From contig OY969916.1 of NCBI GenBank assembly GCA_963704535.1, positions 5,332,001 through 5,396,000 of the forward strand: a stretch of 64,000 nucleotides of DNA, read 5' to 3'. The notes under the pieces were generated by a model. That model made no database searches. It was not told where the DNA came from and saw only the letters and a list, made by a program, of their open reading frames with translations. Source of the stretch: G963704535 sp963704535 (GTDB lineage: Bacteria; Chloroflexota; Chloroflexia; Chloroflexales; Roseiflexaceae). The position numbers and the translations under genes were made by a program. This document shows, one piece after another, positions 7,634 to 15,832 of the stretch; position 1 is the stretch's first letter, and every line of letters starts with the position of its first letter.

Positions 7634-8989
7634 TCAAACAGTTTCTAACAGCGCCCGCGCCCGCGCGTTGTGCTCGGCTATGAGCGCCGGCAGGTCGAGT
7701 CCGACGATCTCGCCGCCCCGCACGCGCTGCCGCCCATCGACGATCGCCAGGTCCACATCCTGCGGCTGACAGAAGACCAGCGCCGCGACCGGGTCGTGGA
7801 GCGCGCCGGCGTAGGCCAGGCGGTCCAGCCGCCAGCCGACGATGTCGGCGGCCTTGCCGGCCGCCAGGCTGCCGATGTCGTCACGACCCAGCACCCGCGC
7901 CCCGCCGCGCGTCGCCAGCTCCAGCGCCTGACGAGCCGAGAGCGCGGCTGGGTCGCCGCCCACCCGCTGGAGCAGCATGCTCATACGCGCCTCGCCTAGC
8001 ATGTGCCCGCCGTCGTTCGAGGCGCTGCCGTCCACCCCCAGCCCGACCCGCACCCCCGCCCGCAGCATGGCCACGAGGGGCGCGATTCCGGAGGCCAGCC
8101 GCATGTTCGAGGATGGGCAGTGCGCCGCGCCGGTGCCTGCGGCGGTCATGCGCGCCACCTCGTTCGCACTGACGTGGACGCTGTGGGCGAACCAGACGTC
8201 GTCGCCCATCCAGCCCAGGTCCTCGGCGTACTCGACCGGCCGCCGCCCGAAGCGCTCCAGGCAGAAGCGCTCCTCATCCAGCGTCTCGGCCAGGTGGGTG
8301 TGGCAGGTCACACCGTAGCTCCGCGCCAGCGCGCGCGCCTCGCGCATCAGGTCCGGCGTGACCGAGAAGGGCGAGCAGGGCGCGACGACGATCCGCAGCA
8401 TCGCGTAGGGCTCCGAGTCGTGGTAGGTCTCGATCGCCCGCCGCGTGTCGCGCAAGATCGCCTGCTCGTCCTCGACGACCGAGTCGGGCGGCAGGCCGCC
8501 GCTGCTGCGGCCCAGCGACATCGAGCCGCGGCTGGCGTGGAAGCGCACCTGGAGGTCCTGCGCGGCGCGGATCTCGTCGTCGATCGTCGCGTCATTGGGG
8601 AACAGGTACAGGTGATCGGATGTGGTGGTGCAGCCGGAGAGCAGCAGCTCGGCCAAGCCCAGCTTGGCGCTGACATAAATGTCCTGGCCGCGCAGCCCGG
8701 CCCAGATCGGGTAGAGCGTGGTGAGCCAGCCGAACAAATTGGCATCCTGCGCTGCGGGCACCGCGCGGGTCAGCGTCTGGTACAGGTGGTGGTGGGTGTT
8801 GACTAGGCCCGGCAGCAGCACCATGCCGCGGCAGTCGATCACCTCGTCGGCGGCTTGGGGCAGCTCGTCGGTCCGACCGACCGCCCTGATCGCCTGGCCC
8901 TCGATCAGCAGCGCGCCATCGGTGATCTCGCGCCGGTCGTCATCCATCGTCACCACGCATTCGGCGTGGCGCAGCAGTAGCGTCGTCAT
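7634..8989 (-). CDS. 8-oxoguanine deaminase (amidohydrolase superfamily)
   Basis: A 451-aa protein; ATG 8989 follows AGGAGAGAAGG. It begins LLLRHAECVVTMDD and has the subtype III amidohydrolase metal sites: PGLVNTHHHLYQTL, the HTHLAET histidine, the WFAHSVH region and the VGLGVDGSASND aspartate. The SASNDGG and SRGSMSLGRSSGGLPPDS blocks match 8-oxoguanine deaminases (PA0142-type, EC 3.5.4.32), which convert 8-oxoguanine to urate. Related guanine or chlorohydrolase activities are the alternative. It is transcribed away from sufR, sharing a 92-bp intergenic region; both could answer to oxidative stress, which is an inference from position. Confidence 0.87.
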   Translation of the reverse strand: MTTLLLRHAECVVTMDDDRREITDGALLIEGQAIRAVGRTDELPQAADEVIDCRGMVLLPGLVNTHHHLYQTLTRAVPAAQDANLFGWLTTLYPIWAGLRGQDIYVSAKLGLAELLLSGCTTTSDHLYLFPNDATIDDEIRAAQDLQVRFHASRGSMSLGRSSGGLPPDSVVEDEQAILRDTRRAIETYHDSEPYAMLRIVVAPCSPFSVTPDLMREARALARSYGVTCHTHLAETLDEERFCLERFGRRPVEYAEDLGWMGDDVWFAHSVHVSANEVARMTAAGTGAAHCPSSNMRLASGIAPLVAMLRAGVRVGLGVDGSASNDGGHMLGEARMSMLLQRVGGDPAALSARQALELATRGGARVLGRDDIGSLAAGKAADIVGWRLDRLAYAGALHDPVAALVFCQPQDVDLAIVDGRQRVRGGEIVGLDLPALIAEHNARARALLETV

Positions 8990-9028
8990 GGCCTTCTCTC
9001 CTAGTTTAGACACTTTTTCCTGTTTAAA

Positions 9029-9057
9029 TTGACAATATCACCGTGATGGGCTATACT
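9029..9057 (+). promoter_or_regulatory. sufR promoter with operator-like palindrome in the spacer
   Basis: TTGACA (9029-9034), a 17-base spacer and TATACT (9052-9057) form a near-consensus housekeeping promoter ending 25 bases before the sufR start. The spacer contains ATCAC-C-GTGAT (9037-9047), a perfect 5-1-5 inverted repeat exactly where a repressor would block polymerase. Autoregulation by SufR is the natural inference. Confidence 0.75.
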
Positions 9058-9081
9058 ACCGGCTGGAAAAAGGAGCGCACA

Positions 9082-9711
9082 ATGGCAGTAACACGGTACG
9101 CGAACGACTCGCCAGCCGGCAAGATTTTAACGTACTTGCAGCGTTATGGCGAGTGCAGCGTTAAGGAACTGGAGGAGGTGCTGGGGGTCAGCACGACCGC
9201 AGTTCGCGAGCACCTGACTCACCTTCAGGCCAGGGAGCTGGTCGCGACCAGGCTGGTGCGCCGTGGCCCTGGTCGGCCACACCTGGTCTACTTCCTGACT
9301 CCCCAGGCCCAGGAGCTATTCCCCAAGCAATATGGCACGCTGATCAACCTGCTCTTGCGCGAGATCACCAGCCAGGATGGCCCCGATCGCATGCAGCGTA
9401 TCCTCGACGCCGTCGGGGCGCGCCTGGCCGAGGAGTACCGCAGCCAGGTCAGCGGCGCCGACTTGGCGGAGCGGCTGGCGGGCCTACAGCGCGCTCTGGA
9501 GGCCCGCGGTATCCCCGCCGAGGTCGGGCCGGCCGGCACCGGCCTTGAGGTGTTCTCCTGTCCGTACCTTGAAGTCGCCCATGAGCACGCGGGCGTCTGC
9601 ACAATGGAGCGCCGGATGCTTGAGCAGGTGCTGGGCGCGCAGCTCATCCTGGAGGGGGCGATCCGCGAAGGGCGCAGGAGTTGTCACTTTACGGTTGTTA
9701 ATAAGCAATAG
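9082..9711 (+). CDS. sufR: SufR-type Fe-S-sensing transcriptional repressor
   Basis: A 209-aa protein from ATG 9082 (AAAGGAG upstream). Residues 10-70 form a DeoR/ArsR-like winged helix: KILTYLQRYGECSVKELEEVLGVSTTAVREHL. The C-terminal half carries the SufR cysteine set, CPYL near residue 157, VCTME 13 residues later, and SCHF near the end, which bind a [4Fe-4S] cluster in characterised homologues. It sits at the head of the suf block as in cyanobacteria and mycobacteria, where holo-SufR represses the operon and loss of the cluster relieves repression. A strong promoter with a palindrome in its spacer lies immediately upstream. Confidence 0.9.
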   Translation: MAVTRYANDSPAGKILTYLQRYGECSVKELEEVLGVSTTAVREHLTHLQARELVATRLVRRGPGRPHLVYFLTPQAQELFPKQYGTLINLLLREITSQDGPDRMQRILDAVGARLAEEYRSQVSGADLAERLAGLQRALEARGIPAEVGPAGTGLEVFSCPYLEVAHEHAGVCTMERRMLEQVLGAQLILEGAIREGRRSCHFTVVNKQ

Positions 9712-9714
9712 GCA

Positions 9715-9781
9715 CCGTGAAACGTGAAGGGCCATGCCCGGCATGGTTCTCATTTCACGCATCACGTTTCACGCATCACGT
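9715..9781. repeat. Inverted array of CGTGAAA/TTTCACG units
   Basis: GTGAAACGTGAA, a short GCCATGCCCGGCATGG hairpin, then TTTCACGCATCACGTTTCACG. It lies between sufR and sufC and could form a long stem. The same units recur at 28058-28092 and 30916-30970. Confidence 0.75.
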
Positions 9782-9802
9782 AGATATTAAAGAGGGAGCT
9801 GA

Positions 9803-10585
9803 ATGAACACCGAGCTGGTCATTAAAGACTTGCATGCCAACGTCGAAGACAAACAGATCCTTAAAGGCGTCAATTTGACCGTCAGGCCCGGCACGATCCA
9901 CGCGATCATGGGGCCTAACGGTAGCGGCAAGAGTACCCTGGCCTACACCCTGATGGGCCACCCCGGCTACACCGTCACCGGCGGGGAGGTTTGGTACAAG
10001 GAACAGAATATCCTTGAGCTGGATGCCGATGAGCGCTCCAAGCTGGGCGTCTTCCTGGCCTTCCAGTACCCGGTCGCGATCCCCGGCGTCACCGTCGCGA
10101 ACTTCTTACGCACGGCGATCAACGCGCACCGCGCCGAGCAGGGCAAGGACGCCAAGACGACCGCGCTGCCGGTGGCCCAGTTCCGCAAGGATCTGCGCGA
10201 GCGCATGGCCGGGCTCGAGATCGACGAGAGCTTTGTCCGCCGCTACCTGAACGAGGGCTTCAGCGGCGGCGAGAAGAAGCGCGTCGAGATCTTGCAGATG
10301 GCGATGCTCAAGCCGAGCATGGCGATTATGGACGAGACCGATTCGGGCCTCGACATTGACGCGCTCCGCATCGTGGCCCAGGGCGTCAATACGCTCGTCA
10401 CCCAGCAGCCTGAGATGGGCGTGCTGGTGATCACCCACTACCAGCGGCTGCTCAACTATATCAAGCCGGACTTCGTGTCGGTGATGATGGAAGGCCGAAT
10501 CGTTCGCGATGGCGGCCCCGAGCTGGCCCTGGAGCTGGAGGAGAAGGGCTACGACTGGATCAAGGAGGAAGTTGCCAGGGCGTAG
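9803..10585 (+). CDS. sufC: Fe-S cluster assembly ATPase SufC
   Basis: A 260-aa ABC-type ATPase of the SufBCD scaffold, acting in the cytoplasm. Walker A GPNGSGKSTL (residues 37-46), Q-loop in LAFQYPV, signature FSGGEKKR and Walker B with the SufC-typical AIMDETDSGLD are all intact. RBS AGAGGGAG precedes the ATG. It is the first structural gene after sufR; the order here is C-D-S-U-(two small genes)-B, unlike the usual B-C-D. The last codons form one arm of a long hairpin shared with the gap before sufD. Confidence 0.97.
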   Translation: MNTELVIKDLHANVEDKQILKGVNLTVRPGTIHAIMGPNGSGKSTLAYTLMGHPGYTVTGGEVWYKEQNILELDADERSKLGVFLAFQYPVAIPGVTVANFLRTAINAHRAEQGKDAKTTALPVAQFRKDLRERMAGLEIDESFVRRYLNEGFSGGEKKRVEILQMAMLKPSMAIMDETDSGLDIDALRIVAQGVNTLVTQQPEMGVLVITHYQRLLNYIKPDFVSVMMEGRIVRDGGPELALELEEKGYDWIKEEVARA

Positions 10586-10623
10586 TAGGGGCGTATTGCA
10601 TACGCCCCTACTACGCTGGCAAC
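10571..10623. promoter_or_regulatory. Long hairpin between sufC and sufD
   Basis: GTTGCCAG (10571-10578) pairs with CTGGCAAC (10616-10623) outside a perfect 14-bp stem (10582-10595 with 10601-10614) that contains the 21-bp palindrome. The left arm includes the sufC stop codon. There is no U tract; attenuation or mRNA stabilisation between the two genes is possible. Confidence 0.6.
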
Positions 10624-10633
10624 AAGCAAGGTT

Positions 10634-11848
10634 ATGAAGTATTTTCCTACACTGTCTGAACTGACCGATGTGGAGATCGCCCAGGCTGCCCAGGCCGCTG
10701 GTGAGCCGGAGTGGCTGGTCGAGCGGCGCGCGGAGGCCTGGCGGTTCTTCGCCCTGAGCGAGCCGCCGTTCTGGCGGCGCACCGACCTCTCCAAGTTCAA
10801 GGCCGAGACGATCGCCGCGCCAGTGGGCGCCCAGGGCACCGCCATCCAGTGGGATCAGCGGCTGGCCGAGCAGGGAGTGATCTTCACCACGCTCGCGGCG
10901 GCGCTGCGCGACCATGAGGAGCTGGTTAAGCGCTACCTCGACACGGCCGTCAGCCCGCTCCAGCATAAGTTCTCGGCGCTGCACGCGGCGCTGTGGCAGG
11001 ATGGCGCGTTCCTATACGTGCCCAAAAACGTCCAGGTCGAGCTGCCGCTGATGGCGATCTCGACCCTACCGCCCGGCAGTCGCGCGGCCTTCTCGCACAA
11101 TCTAGTGATCGTCGAGCGCGGCGCCAGCGTGACCTTTGTCGAGGAGCAGACATCGGCCGATGTGGGCGACCAGGCGCTGACCTCGCCAGTGACCGAGATC
11201 TTCGTGGGCGAGGGCGCCTCGCTGCGCTACATCACGGTGCAGAACTGGGGTCGCGGGGTCTACTGTATCGGCGCACAGCGCGCTTTGGTCGGCAACGACG
11301 GCAGCCTGGAGTGGGTGGCGATTAACCTGGGCGGCCAACTCCAGCACATCGAGGCCGAGACTAGCCTTGAGGGCAACGGCTCGCAGGTCCAGTGGGTCGC
11401 GGCGACGCTGGCCGACGGCACCCAGAGCCTGCTGACGGCGCCGTGGCTGCGGCATATCGGGGCCAACACCGAAGGCCACATGGACTTTAAGACCGTGGTC
11501 AAGGACGCCGGCTACACGACGTTCGACGGCATGATCAAGATCGAGCATGAGAGCCGCGGGACGGTCTCGCGCCTGGAGGAGCACGCGCTGCACCTGAGCC
11601 CGAAGGCTCGCAGCGACTCGATCCCCGGCCTGAAGATCGAGACCAATGATGTCGCCAAGGCCGGCCACGCCTCGACCAGCGGCCAGGTCGATGAGGAGCA
11701 GCTTTTCTATATGCTCTCACGCGGCATCAAGCGCGACGAGGCGATTCATATGATCGTGATGGGCTTCTTCGAGCCAGTACTCGACCGGCTCCCACTGGAC
11801 GAGCTGCGTGAGCGGGTCAATACAGTTATCGAAGGCAAGATAGGGTAA
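10634..11848 (+). CDS. sufD: Fe-S cluster assembly protein SufD
   Basis: A 404-aa SUF scaffold subunit, forming with SufB and SufC the complex on which clusters are built. The N-terminal segment GEPEWLVERRAEAWRFF is the SufB/D entry motif; the beta-helix core contains NLVIVERGASVTFVEE and GHASTSGQVDEEQLFYMLSRG, which is the conserved SufB/D C-terminal block. It lacks SufB's extra cysteine-containing segments, so SufD is the better name. AAGG lies four bases before the ATG. It is separated from sufC by a hairpin and from sufS by a short-tandem-repeat array. Confidence 0.93.
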   Translation: MKYFPTLSELTDVEIAQAAQAAGEPEWLVERRAEAWRFFALSEPPFWRRTDLSKFKAETIAAPVGAQGTAIQWDQRLAEQGVIFTTLAAALRDHEELVKRYLDTAVSPLQHKFSALHAALWQDGAFLYVPKNVQVELPLMAISTLPPGSRAAFSHNLVIVERGASVTFVEEQTSADVGDQALTSPVTEIFVGEGASLRYITVQNWGRGVYCIGAQRALVGNDGSLEWVAINLGGQLQHIEAETSLEGNGSQVQWVAATLADGTQSLLTAPWLRHIGANTEGHMDFKTVVKDAGYTTFDGMIKIEHESRGTVSRLEEHALHLSPKARSDSIPGLKIETNDVAKAGHASTSGQVDEEQLFYMLSRGIKRDEAIHMIVMGFFEPVLDRLPLDELRERVNTVIEGKIG

Positions 11849-11849
11849 A

Positions 11850-11918
11850 GTTATGAGTTATGAGTTATGAGTTGCGGTAGCATCTAACTCATAACTCTCA
11901 ACTCTCAACTCTCAACTC
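11850..11918. repeat. Inverted array of GTTATGA/ACTCATA units
   Basis: TTATGAGTTATGAGTTATGAG and, after a short spacer, ACTCATAACTCTCAACTCTCAACTCTC. The array ends exactly at the sufS start codon and occupies the place where a ribosome site would be expected, so sufS has no visible Shine-Dalgarno sequence. Confidence 0.8.
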
Positions 11919-13164
11919 ATGATGATAGAACGGTTCACCCTCTTCGATGTCCTGGCGCTGCGGCGCGAGTTCCCGATCTTGCAGCAGCAGATTAACGGGA
12001 AGCCGCTGGCGTTCCTCGACAGCGCGGCCTCGTCGCAGAAGCCGCGCCGGGTGATCGATTGCCTGGAGGACTACTACCAGCGCTACAACGCCAACGTCCA
12101 CCGCGGCGTCTACAAACTGAGCGAGGAGGCGACGTTCGCGTTTGAGCGGGCGCGTGGCAAGCTCGCCCGCTTCATCGGCGCCGCCAGCCACCGCGAGATC
12201 GTCTTCACCCGCAACACGACCGAGGCGATCAACCTGGTCGCCCGATCGTGGGGCGACGCGAACCTGCGGGCGGGCGACCGGATTCTGCTGAGTGTTATGG
12301 AGCACCACTCCAACCTGGTGCCCTGGCAGATGCTGGCGCAGCGCACGGGCGCGCAGCTCGACTTCATCCGGGTGGATGGCGAGGGCCGGCTGGCGCTGGA
12401 AGACCTCGACAGATTGTTGACCGACCGCACCCGGCTGGTGGCGATCACCCACCAATCGAACATGCTCGGCACGATCAACCCGGTGCGCGAGATCGCAGCG
12501 CGGGCGCACGACGCGGGCGCGCTGGTGCTGGTGGATGGGGCCCAGAGCGTCCCGCACATGCCGGTGAATGTGCAGGAGCTTGAGGCCGATTTCCTGGCCT
12601 TCAGTGGCCACAAGATGTGCGGGCCGACCGGCATCGGTGTGCTGTGGGGCCGACGCCAGTTGCTCGACGCCATGCCGCCGTTCCTGGGCGGCGGCTCGAT
12701 GATTCAAGACCGTCGGGCTGTACGAGTCGACCTATGCCGATGTCCCGGCGCGCTTCGAGGCCGGCACCCCGGCGATCGGCGAGGCGATCGCCCTCGGCGA
12801 GGCGGTCGACTTTCTGGGCGGCATCGGGATGAGCAAGATCTTCGCCCACGAGCAGCATTTGCTGGCCTACGGGCTGGAGCGCTTGGGGCAGGTCGCCGGG
12901 CTGCGGCTCTATGGGCCAAAGTCGATCGAGATGCGCGGCGGAGCGATCAGCTTTACATTCGATGGCGTCCACCCGCACGACATCGCGGCCGTGCTCGACG
13001 GCGAGGGGCTCGCGGTGCGTGCCGGGCACCACTGCTGCCAGCCGCTCCACGCCCTGCTCGACACGCCGGCCACGACCCGCGCGTCGTTCTATCTCTACAA
13101 CATCCCCGAAGAGGTCGATCGCCTGGTGGCTGGGCTGGAGAAGGTACGCAAGCTGTTTAGTTAG
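11919..13164 (+). CDS. sufS: Cysteine desulfurase SufS (single-base frameshift in this sequence)
   Basis: A PLP-dependent group II cysteine desulfurase that passes sulfur to SufU. The first frame runs from the N-terminus to FLGGGSMIQ near 12710; the second frame continues ESTYADVPARFEAGTPAIGEA to the stop at 13164. Dropping one C at 12711-12712 restores an unbroken protein of about 414 aa. The internal-aldimine lysine is in FSGHKMCGPTG and the catalytic cysteine in RAGHHCCQPL, both intact. Because everything else is conserved and four other genes here show the same kind of lesion, I favour a sequence error. A real mutation would disable the operon's sulfur source. Confidence 0.88.
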
Positions 13165-13250
13165 ATAAGGTTCTTTGGTGCTTTACAGTTCTGGAAAAAA
13201 GGGGTTTGAGGGGCACCCCCCTCAGTCTCCCCCAACCACACTGTAAAGTA
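13163..13250. repeat. Palindromic repeat family A, partial copy
   Basis: Starts AGATAAGGTTCTTTGG right after the sufS stop, then CTTTACAGTTCTGG, a GGGGTTTGAGGGG...CCCCTCAGTC core, and the complementary CACTGTAAAG. It matches the left and central parts of the full-length copy at 34168-34285. Confidence 0.75.
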
Positions 13251-13269
13251 TACGGACAACGGACAAAAT

Positions 13270-13671
13270 ATGGACGACATGTACCGCGAGGTCATCCTGG
13301 AGCATTACAAGCACCCGCACAATGCCGGGACGCTTGAGCACCCGGATATCTCGAACGAAGAGCAGAACCCGCTGTGCGGCGACCGGATACGGATAGATTT
13401 ACAAGTAAAAAGTGGTATAATTACGGACGTTCGTTTTCTGGGCCGCGGCTGCGCGATCAGCCAAGCGTCGGCGTCGCTGCTCACCGATGAGCTGGCCGGC
13501 AAGTCGCTGGACGATGCACGGTCGATCAGCCGCGAGGATATGCTTGAGCTGCTCGGCATTCCGCTGGATAAGAACCCGGTGCGCATCAAGTGCGCGCTGC
13601 TGGCGCTGAAGACGTTGAAGACTGGGATCTACCAGTATATCGGCTCGCAACCTGCTGATGAAGACTTGTAG
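13270..13671 (+). CDS. sufU: Sulfur-relay/scaffold protein SufU
   Basis: A 133-aa IscU-fold protein. MYREVILEHYKHPHNAG opens the family, and the three cluster/zinc cysteines are in NPLCGD, GRGCAIS and RIKCALL. SufU-type proteins have an insertion between the second and third cysteines, present here (residues about 75-105). In Gram-positives SufU binds zinc and accepts sulfur from SufS; cluster scaffolding is the alternative. A paralogue lies at 17670. Spacing from sufS is filled by a family A repeat. Confidence 0.93.
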   Translation: MDDMYREVILEHYKHPHNAGTLEHPDISNEEQNPLCGDRIRIDLQVKSGIITDVRFLGRGCAISQASASLLTDELAGKSLDDARSISREDMLELLGIPLDKNPVRIKCALLALKTLKTGIYQYIGSQPADEDL

Positions 13672-13683
13672 TGGAAGCGGCCC

Positions 13684-13962
13684 CTGAACCTGCGCTTTTA
13701 CATCGATCCAGAAACAGACCAGCCACATATTTACAATCACCAGGTTGATGAGGATGAAGTCGAAGAGATCCTGAGCAACCCAGGCGAGGATAGACCAAGT
13801 GACGGAAATTCCAGGATGGCTACAGGACAGACGCAAGCCGGACGATATTTACGAGTTATCTATGTTCGCGACCCAGAACCAGCTAGCGTCTTTGTCATCA
13901 CTGCGTATGAAGTAAGAGGCAAGACGTTGGCGGCTTATCGGCGTCGGAGGCGCAGAAGATAA
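13684..13962 (+). CDS. Small toxin-like protein (DUF4258/BrnT-like), probable CTG start
   Basis: An open frame begins directly after the sufU stop and has no in-frame ATG, GTG or TTG until a methionine halfway through. CTG at 13684 lies six bases after GGAAG and gives 92 aa starting LNLRFYIDPETDQPHIYNH. The rest, VDEDEVEEILSNPGEDR then RYLRVIYVRDP and FVITAYEVRGKTLAAYRRR, has the layout of DUF4258/BrnT-type ribonuclease-like toxins with a basic tail. It ends one base before the next small gene, as toxin and antitoxin genes often do. Family placement is by pattern; the unusual start is inferred. Confidence 0.55.
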   Translation: MNLRFYIDPETDQPHIYNHQVDEDEVEEILSNPGEDRPSDGNSRMATGQTQAGRYLRVIYVRDPEPASVFVITAYEVRGKTLAAYRRRRRRR

Positions 13963-13963
13963 A

Positions 13964-14182
13964 ATGGCACAAAATATTTTTCCACTGGGATGGAATGAAG
14001 AGCGAGTTCGCAAGGTCATTGCTCATTATGAGCAGCAGACAGAGGATGAGGCAGTAGCCGAGGATGAAGCGGCTTTCGAGAGTCAGTTATATACCCTCAT
14101 AGAAATACCGAATGAGCTTGTGCCTGCTGTTCGGGAATTGATTGCAAAACACCAAGCAGGAATGAAAGTAGCGACCCAATAG
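13964..14182 (+). CDS. Small acidic partner protein, putative antitoxin
   Basis: A 72-aa protein whose ATG follows the preceding stop by one base (TAAAATG). The centre is strongly acidic (EQQTEDEAVAEDEAAFE), between a helical N-terminus GWNEERVRKVIAHY and a C-terminal VPAVRELIAKHQAG. I do not recognise a named family. Its size, charge and coupling to the basic protein upstream suggest an antitoxin or regulator. The pair interrupts the suf operon between sufU and sufB. The sufB ribosome site starts inside its stop codon region. Confidence 0.55.
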   Translation: MAQNIFPLGWNEERVRKVIAHYEQQTEDEAVAEDEAAFESQLYTLIEIPNELVPAVRELIAKHQAGMKVATQ

Positions 14183-14194
14183 GGAGAAACATAT

Positions 14195-15610
14195 ATGGCT
14201 GTCCAAGCAACCAACCTACAGTTCGACTACTCGAAGTACGGCTTCCGCGACGAAGAGAAGTACGTCTTCAAGTCGGGCAAGGGGCTCAATGAGCAGGTTG
14301 TGCGCGAGCTGTCGGGCATGAAGGGCGAGCCGGAGTGGATGCTCAAGCGCCGCTTGCAGGCGCTCGAGATCTTCCGCAAGAAGCCGGTGCCGCTCCAGGG
14401 CACCTGGGCCAACGAGGAGTTGGCTAATCTTGACTATGAGAACATCCACTACTTCGTGCGCGCCGGCGATAAGCCGCAGACCGATTGGGATGCTGTGCCG
14501 GTTGAGATCAAGAACACCTTCGAGCGGCTGGGCATCCCCGAGGCCGAGCGCAAGTTCCTGGCCGGCGTCGGCGCCCAGTACGAGTCCGAGGTGGTCTACC
14601 ACTCGCTGCGCGAGGAGTGGTCCAAGCTCGGCGTGGTCTTCCTCGACACCGATACTGGTCTCAAGGAGTACCCGGAGCTGTTCAAGAAGTACTTCGGCAC
14701 GATCGTGCCCTCGGCCGATAACAAGTACGCCGCGCTGAACACGGCGGTCTGGTCGGGCGGCTCGTTCGTGTATGTGCCCAAGGGCGTCCACGTCGACATC
14801 CCGCTCCAGGCCTACTTCCGGATCAACGCCGAGAATATGGGCCAGTTCGAGCGCACACTGATCCTGGTCGAGGAGGGCGCCTCGGTCCACTATATCGAGG
14901 GCTGTACCGCGCCGGTCTACTCGACCAACTCGCTGCACTCGGCGGTGGTCGAGATCATCGTCAAGAAAGGCGGCAAGTGCCGCTACACCACCATCCAGAA
15001 CTGGTCGAACAATATCTATAACCTGGTCACCAAGCGGGCCGTGGCGTACGAAGAGGCCAGCATGGAGTGGGTCGACGGCAACATCGGCTCACGGCTGACT
15101 ATGAAGTACCCGTCGGTGTACCTGATGGGCCGCGGCGCCAAGGGCGAGGTGCTTTCGGTGGCCTACGCCGGCAAGGGCCAGCACCAGGACGCCGGGGCCA
15201 AGATGATCCACATCGCGCCGGACACCACCAGCCGGATCACTAACAAGTCGGTCTCGAAGGATGGCGGCAAGACCACCTACCGTGGCCTAGCCAAGGTCGC
15301 TTCGGGCGCTAAGAACTCCAAGATCAACGTCAACTGTGACGCGCTGATCCTGGACGAGCGCTCGCGGTCGGATACCATCCCGTACATCGAGGTCGAGGAG
15401 GAGCAGACCACACTGGCGCACGAGGCGACCGTGGGGCGGATCGGTGCGGAGCAGTTGTTCTACCTGATGAGCCGCGGCGTCAAGGAGTCGGACGCGATGT
15501 CGATGATCGTGCTGGGCTTTATGGAGCCGTTCACCCGCGAGCTGCCGATGGAGTACGCGGTCGAGCTAAACCGGCTGATCCAGATGGAGATGGAGGGTTC
15601 GGTCGGGTAG
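14195..15610 (+). CDS. sufB: Fe-S cluster assembly protein SufB
   Basis: A 471-aa core scaffold subunit with excellent RBS AGGGAG. Family blocks: MKGEPEWMLKRRLQALE (about residues 42-58), the NKYAALNTAVWSGGSFVYVP segment, VHYIEGCTAP, and the C-terminal NCDALILDERSRSDTIPY with GRIGAEQLFYLMSRG. The cysteine in RYTTIQNW-flanking GGKCRY and the one in EGCTAP correspond to conserved SufB cysteines. SufB is usually first in the operon; here it is last, after the toxin-antitoxin-like pair. Confidence 0.97.
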   Translation: MAVQATNLQFDYSKYGFRDEEKYVFKSGKGLNEQVVRELSGMKGEPEWMLKRRLQALEIFRKKPVPLQGTWANEELANLDYENIHYFVRAGDKPQTDWDAVPVEIKNTFERLGIPEAERKFLAGVGAQYESEVVYHSLREEWSKLGVVFLDTDTGLKEYPELFKKYFGTIVPSADNKYAALNTAVWSGGSFVYVPKGVHVDIPLQAYFRINAENMGQFERTLILVEEGASVHYIEGCTAPVYSTNSLHSAVVEIIVKKGGKCRYTTIQNWSNNIYNLVTKRAVAYEEASMEWVDGNIGSRLTMKYPSVYLMGRGAKGEVLSVAYAGKGQHQDAGAKMIHIAPDTTSRITNKSVSKDGGKTTYRGLAKVASGAKNSKINVNCDALILDERSRSDTIPYIEVEEEQTTLAHEATVGRIGAEQLFYLMSRGVKESDAMSMIVLGFMEPFTRELPMEYAVELNRLIQMEMEGSVG

Positions 15611-15635
15611 CTCGCCGCGGCGTATGTTCACCCGA

Positions 15636-15682
15636 AGGCGCAGTGGCGCAGAGGGCTTCGGGCCTCTGTTCTCCCTGCGCCT
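15636..15682 (+). terminator. Branched hairpin after sufB
   Basis: Outer stem AGGCGCAG / CTGCGCCT and inner stem CAGAGG / CCTCTG, followed by TTTATG. It fits an intrinsic terminator for the suf transcript, though the U run is short. The rest of the 222-bp gap up to 15832 shows no gene. Confidence 0.6.
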
Positions 15683-15832
15683 TTATGTCTATCCAGCCAA
15701 AAGCGGCGCGGCTGCTGGGCACATAGGCCGCCTCGTCGGTATTCGCCCCAAGGCCAGGGGTTGGGGCTACCTGCGCGGCATCGTCACCCATACCATGCTT
15801 CAGAGCGCGATTTCCGCCGAACGGAGATTTTT

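Noticed and set aside
11919..13164. Programmed ribosomal frameshifting in sufS
   Set aside because: No slippery heptamer or downstream pseudoknot is seen at 12711, sufS is not known to use frameshifting, and four other genes here carry the same one-base lesion.
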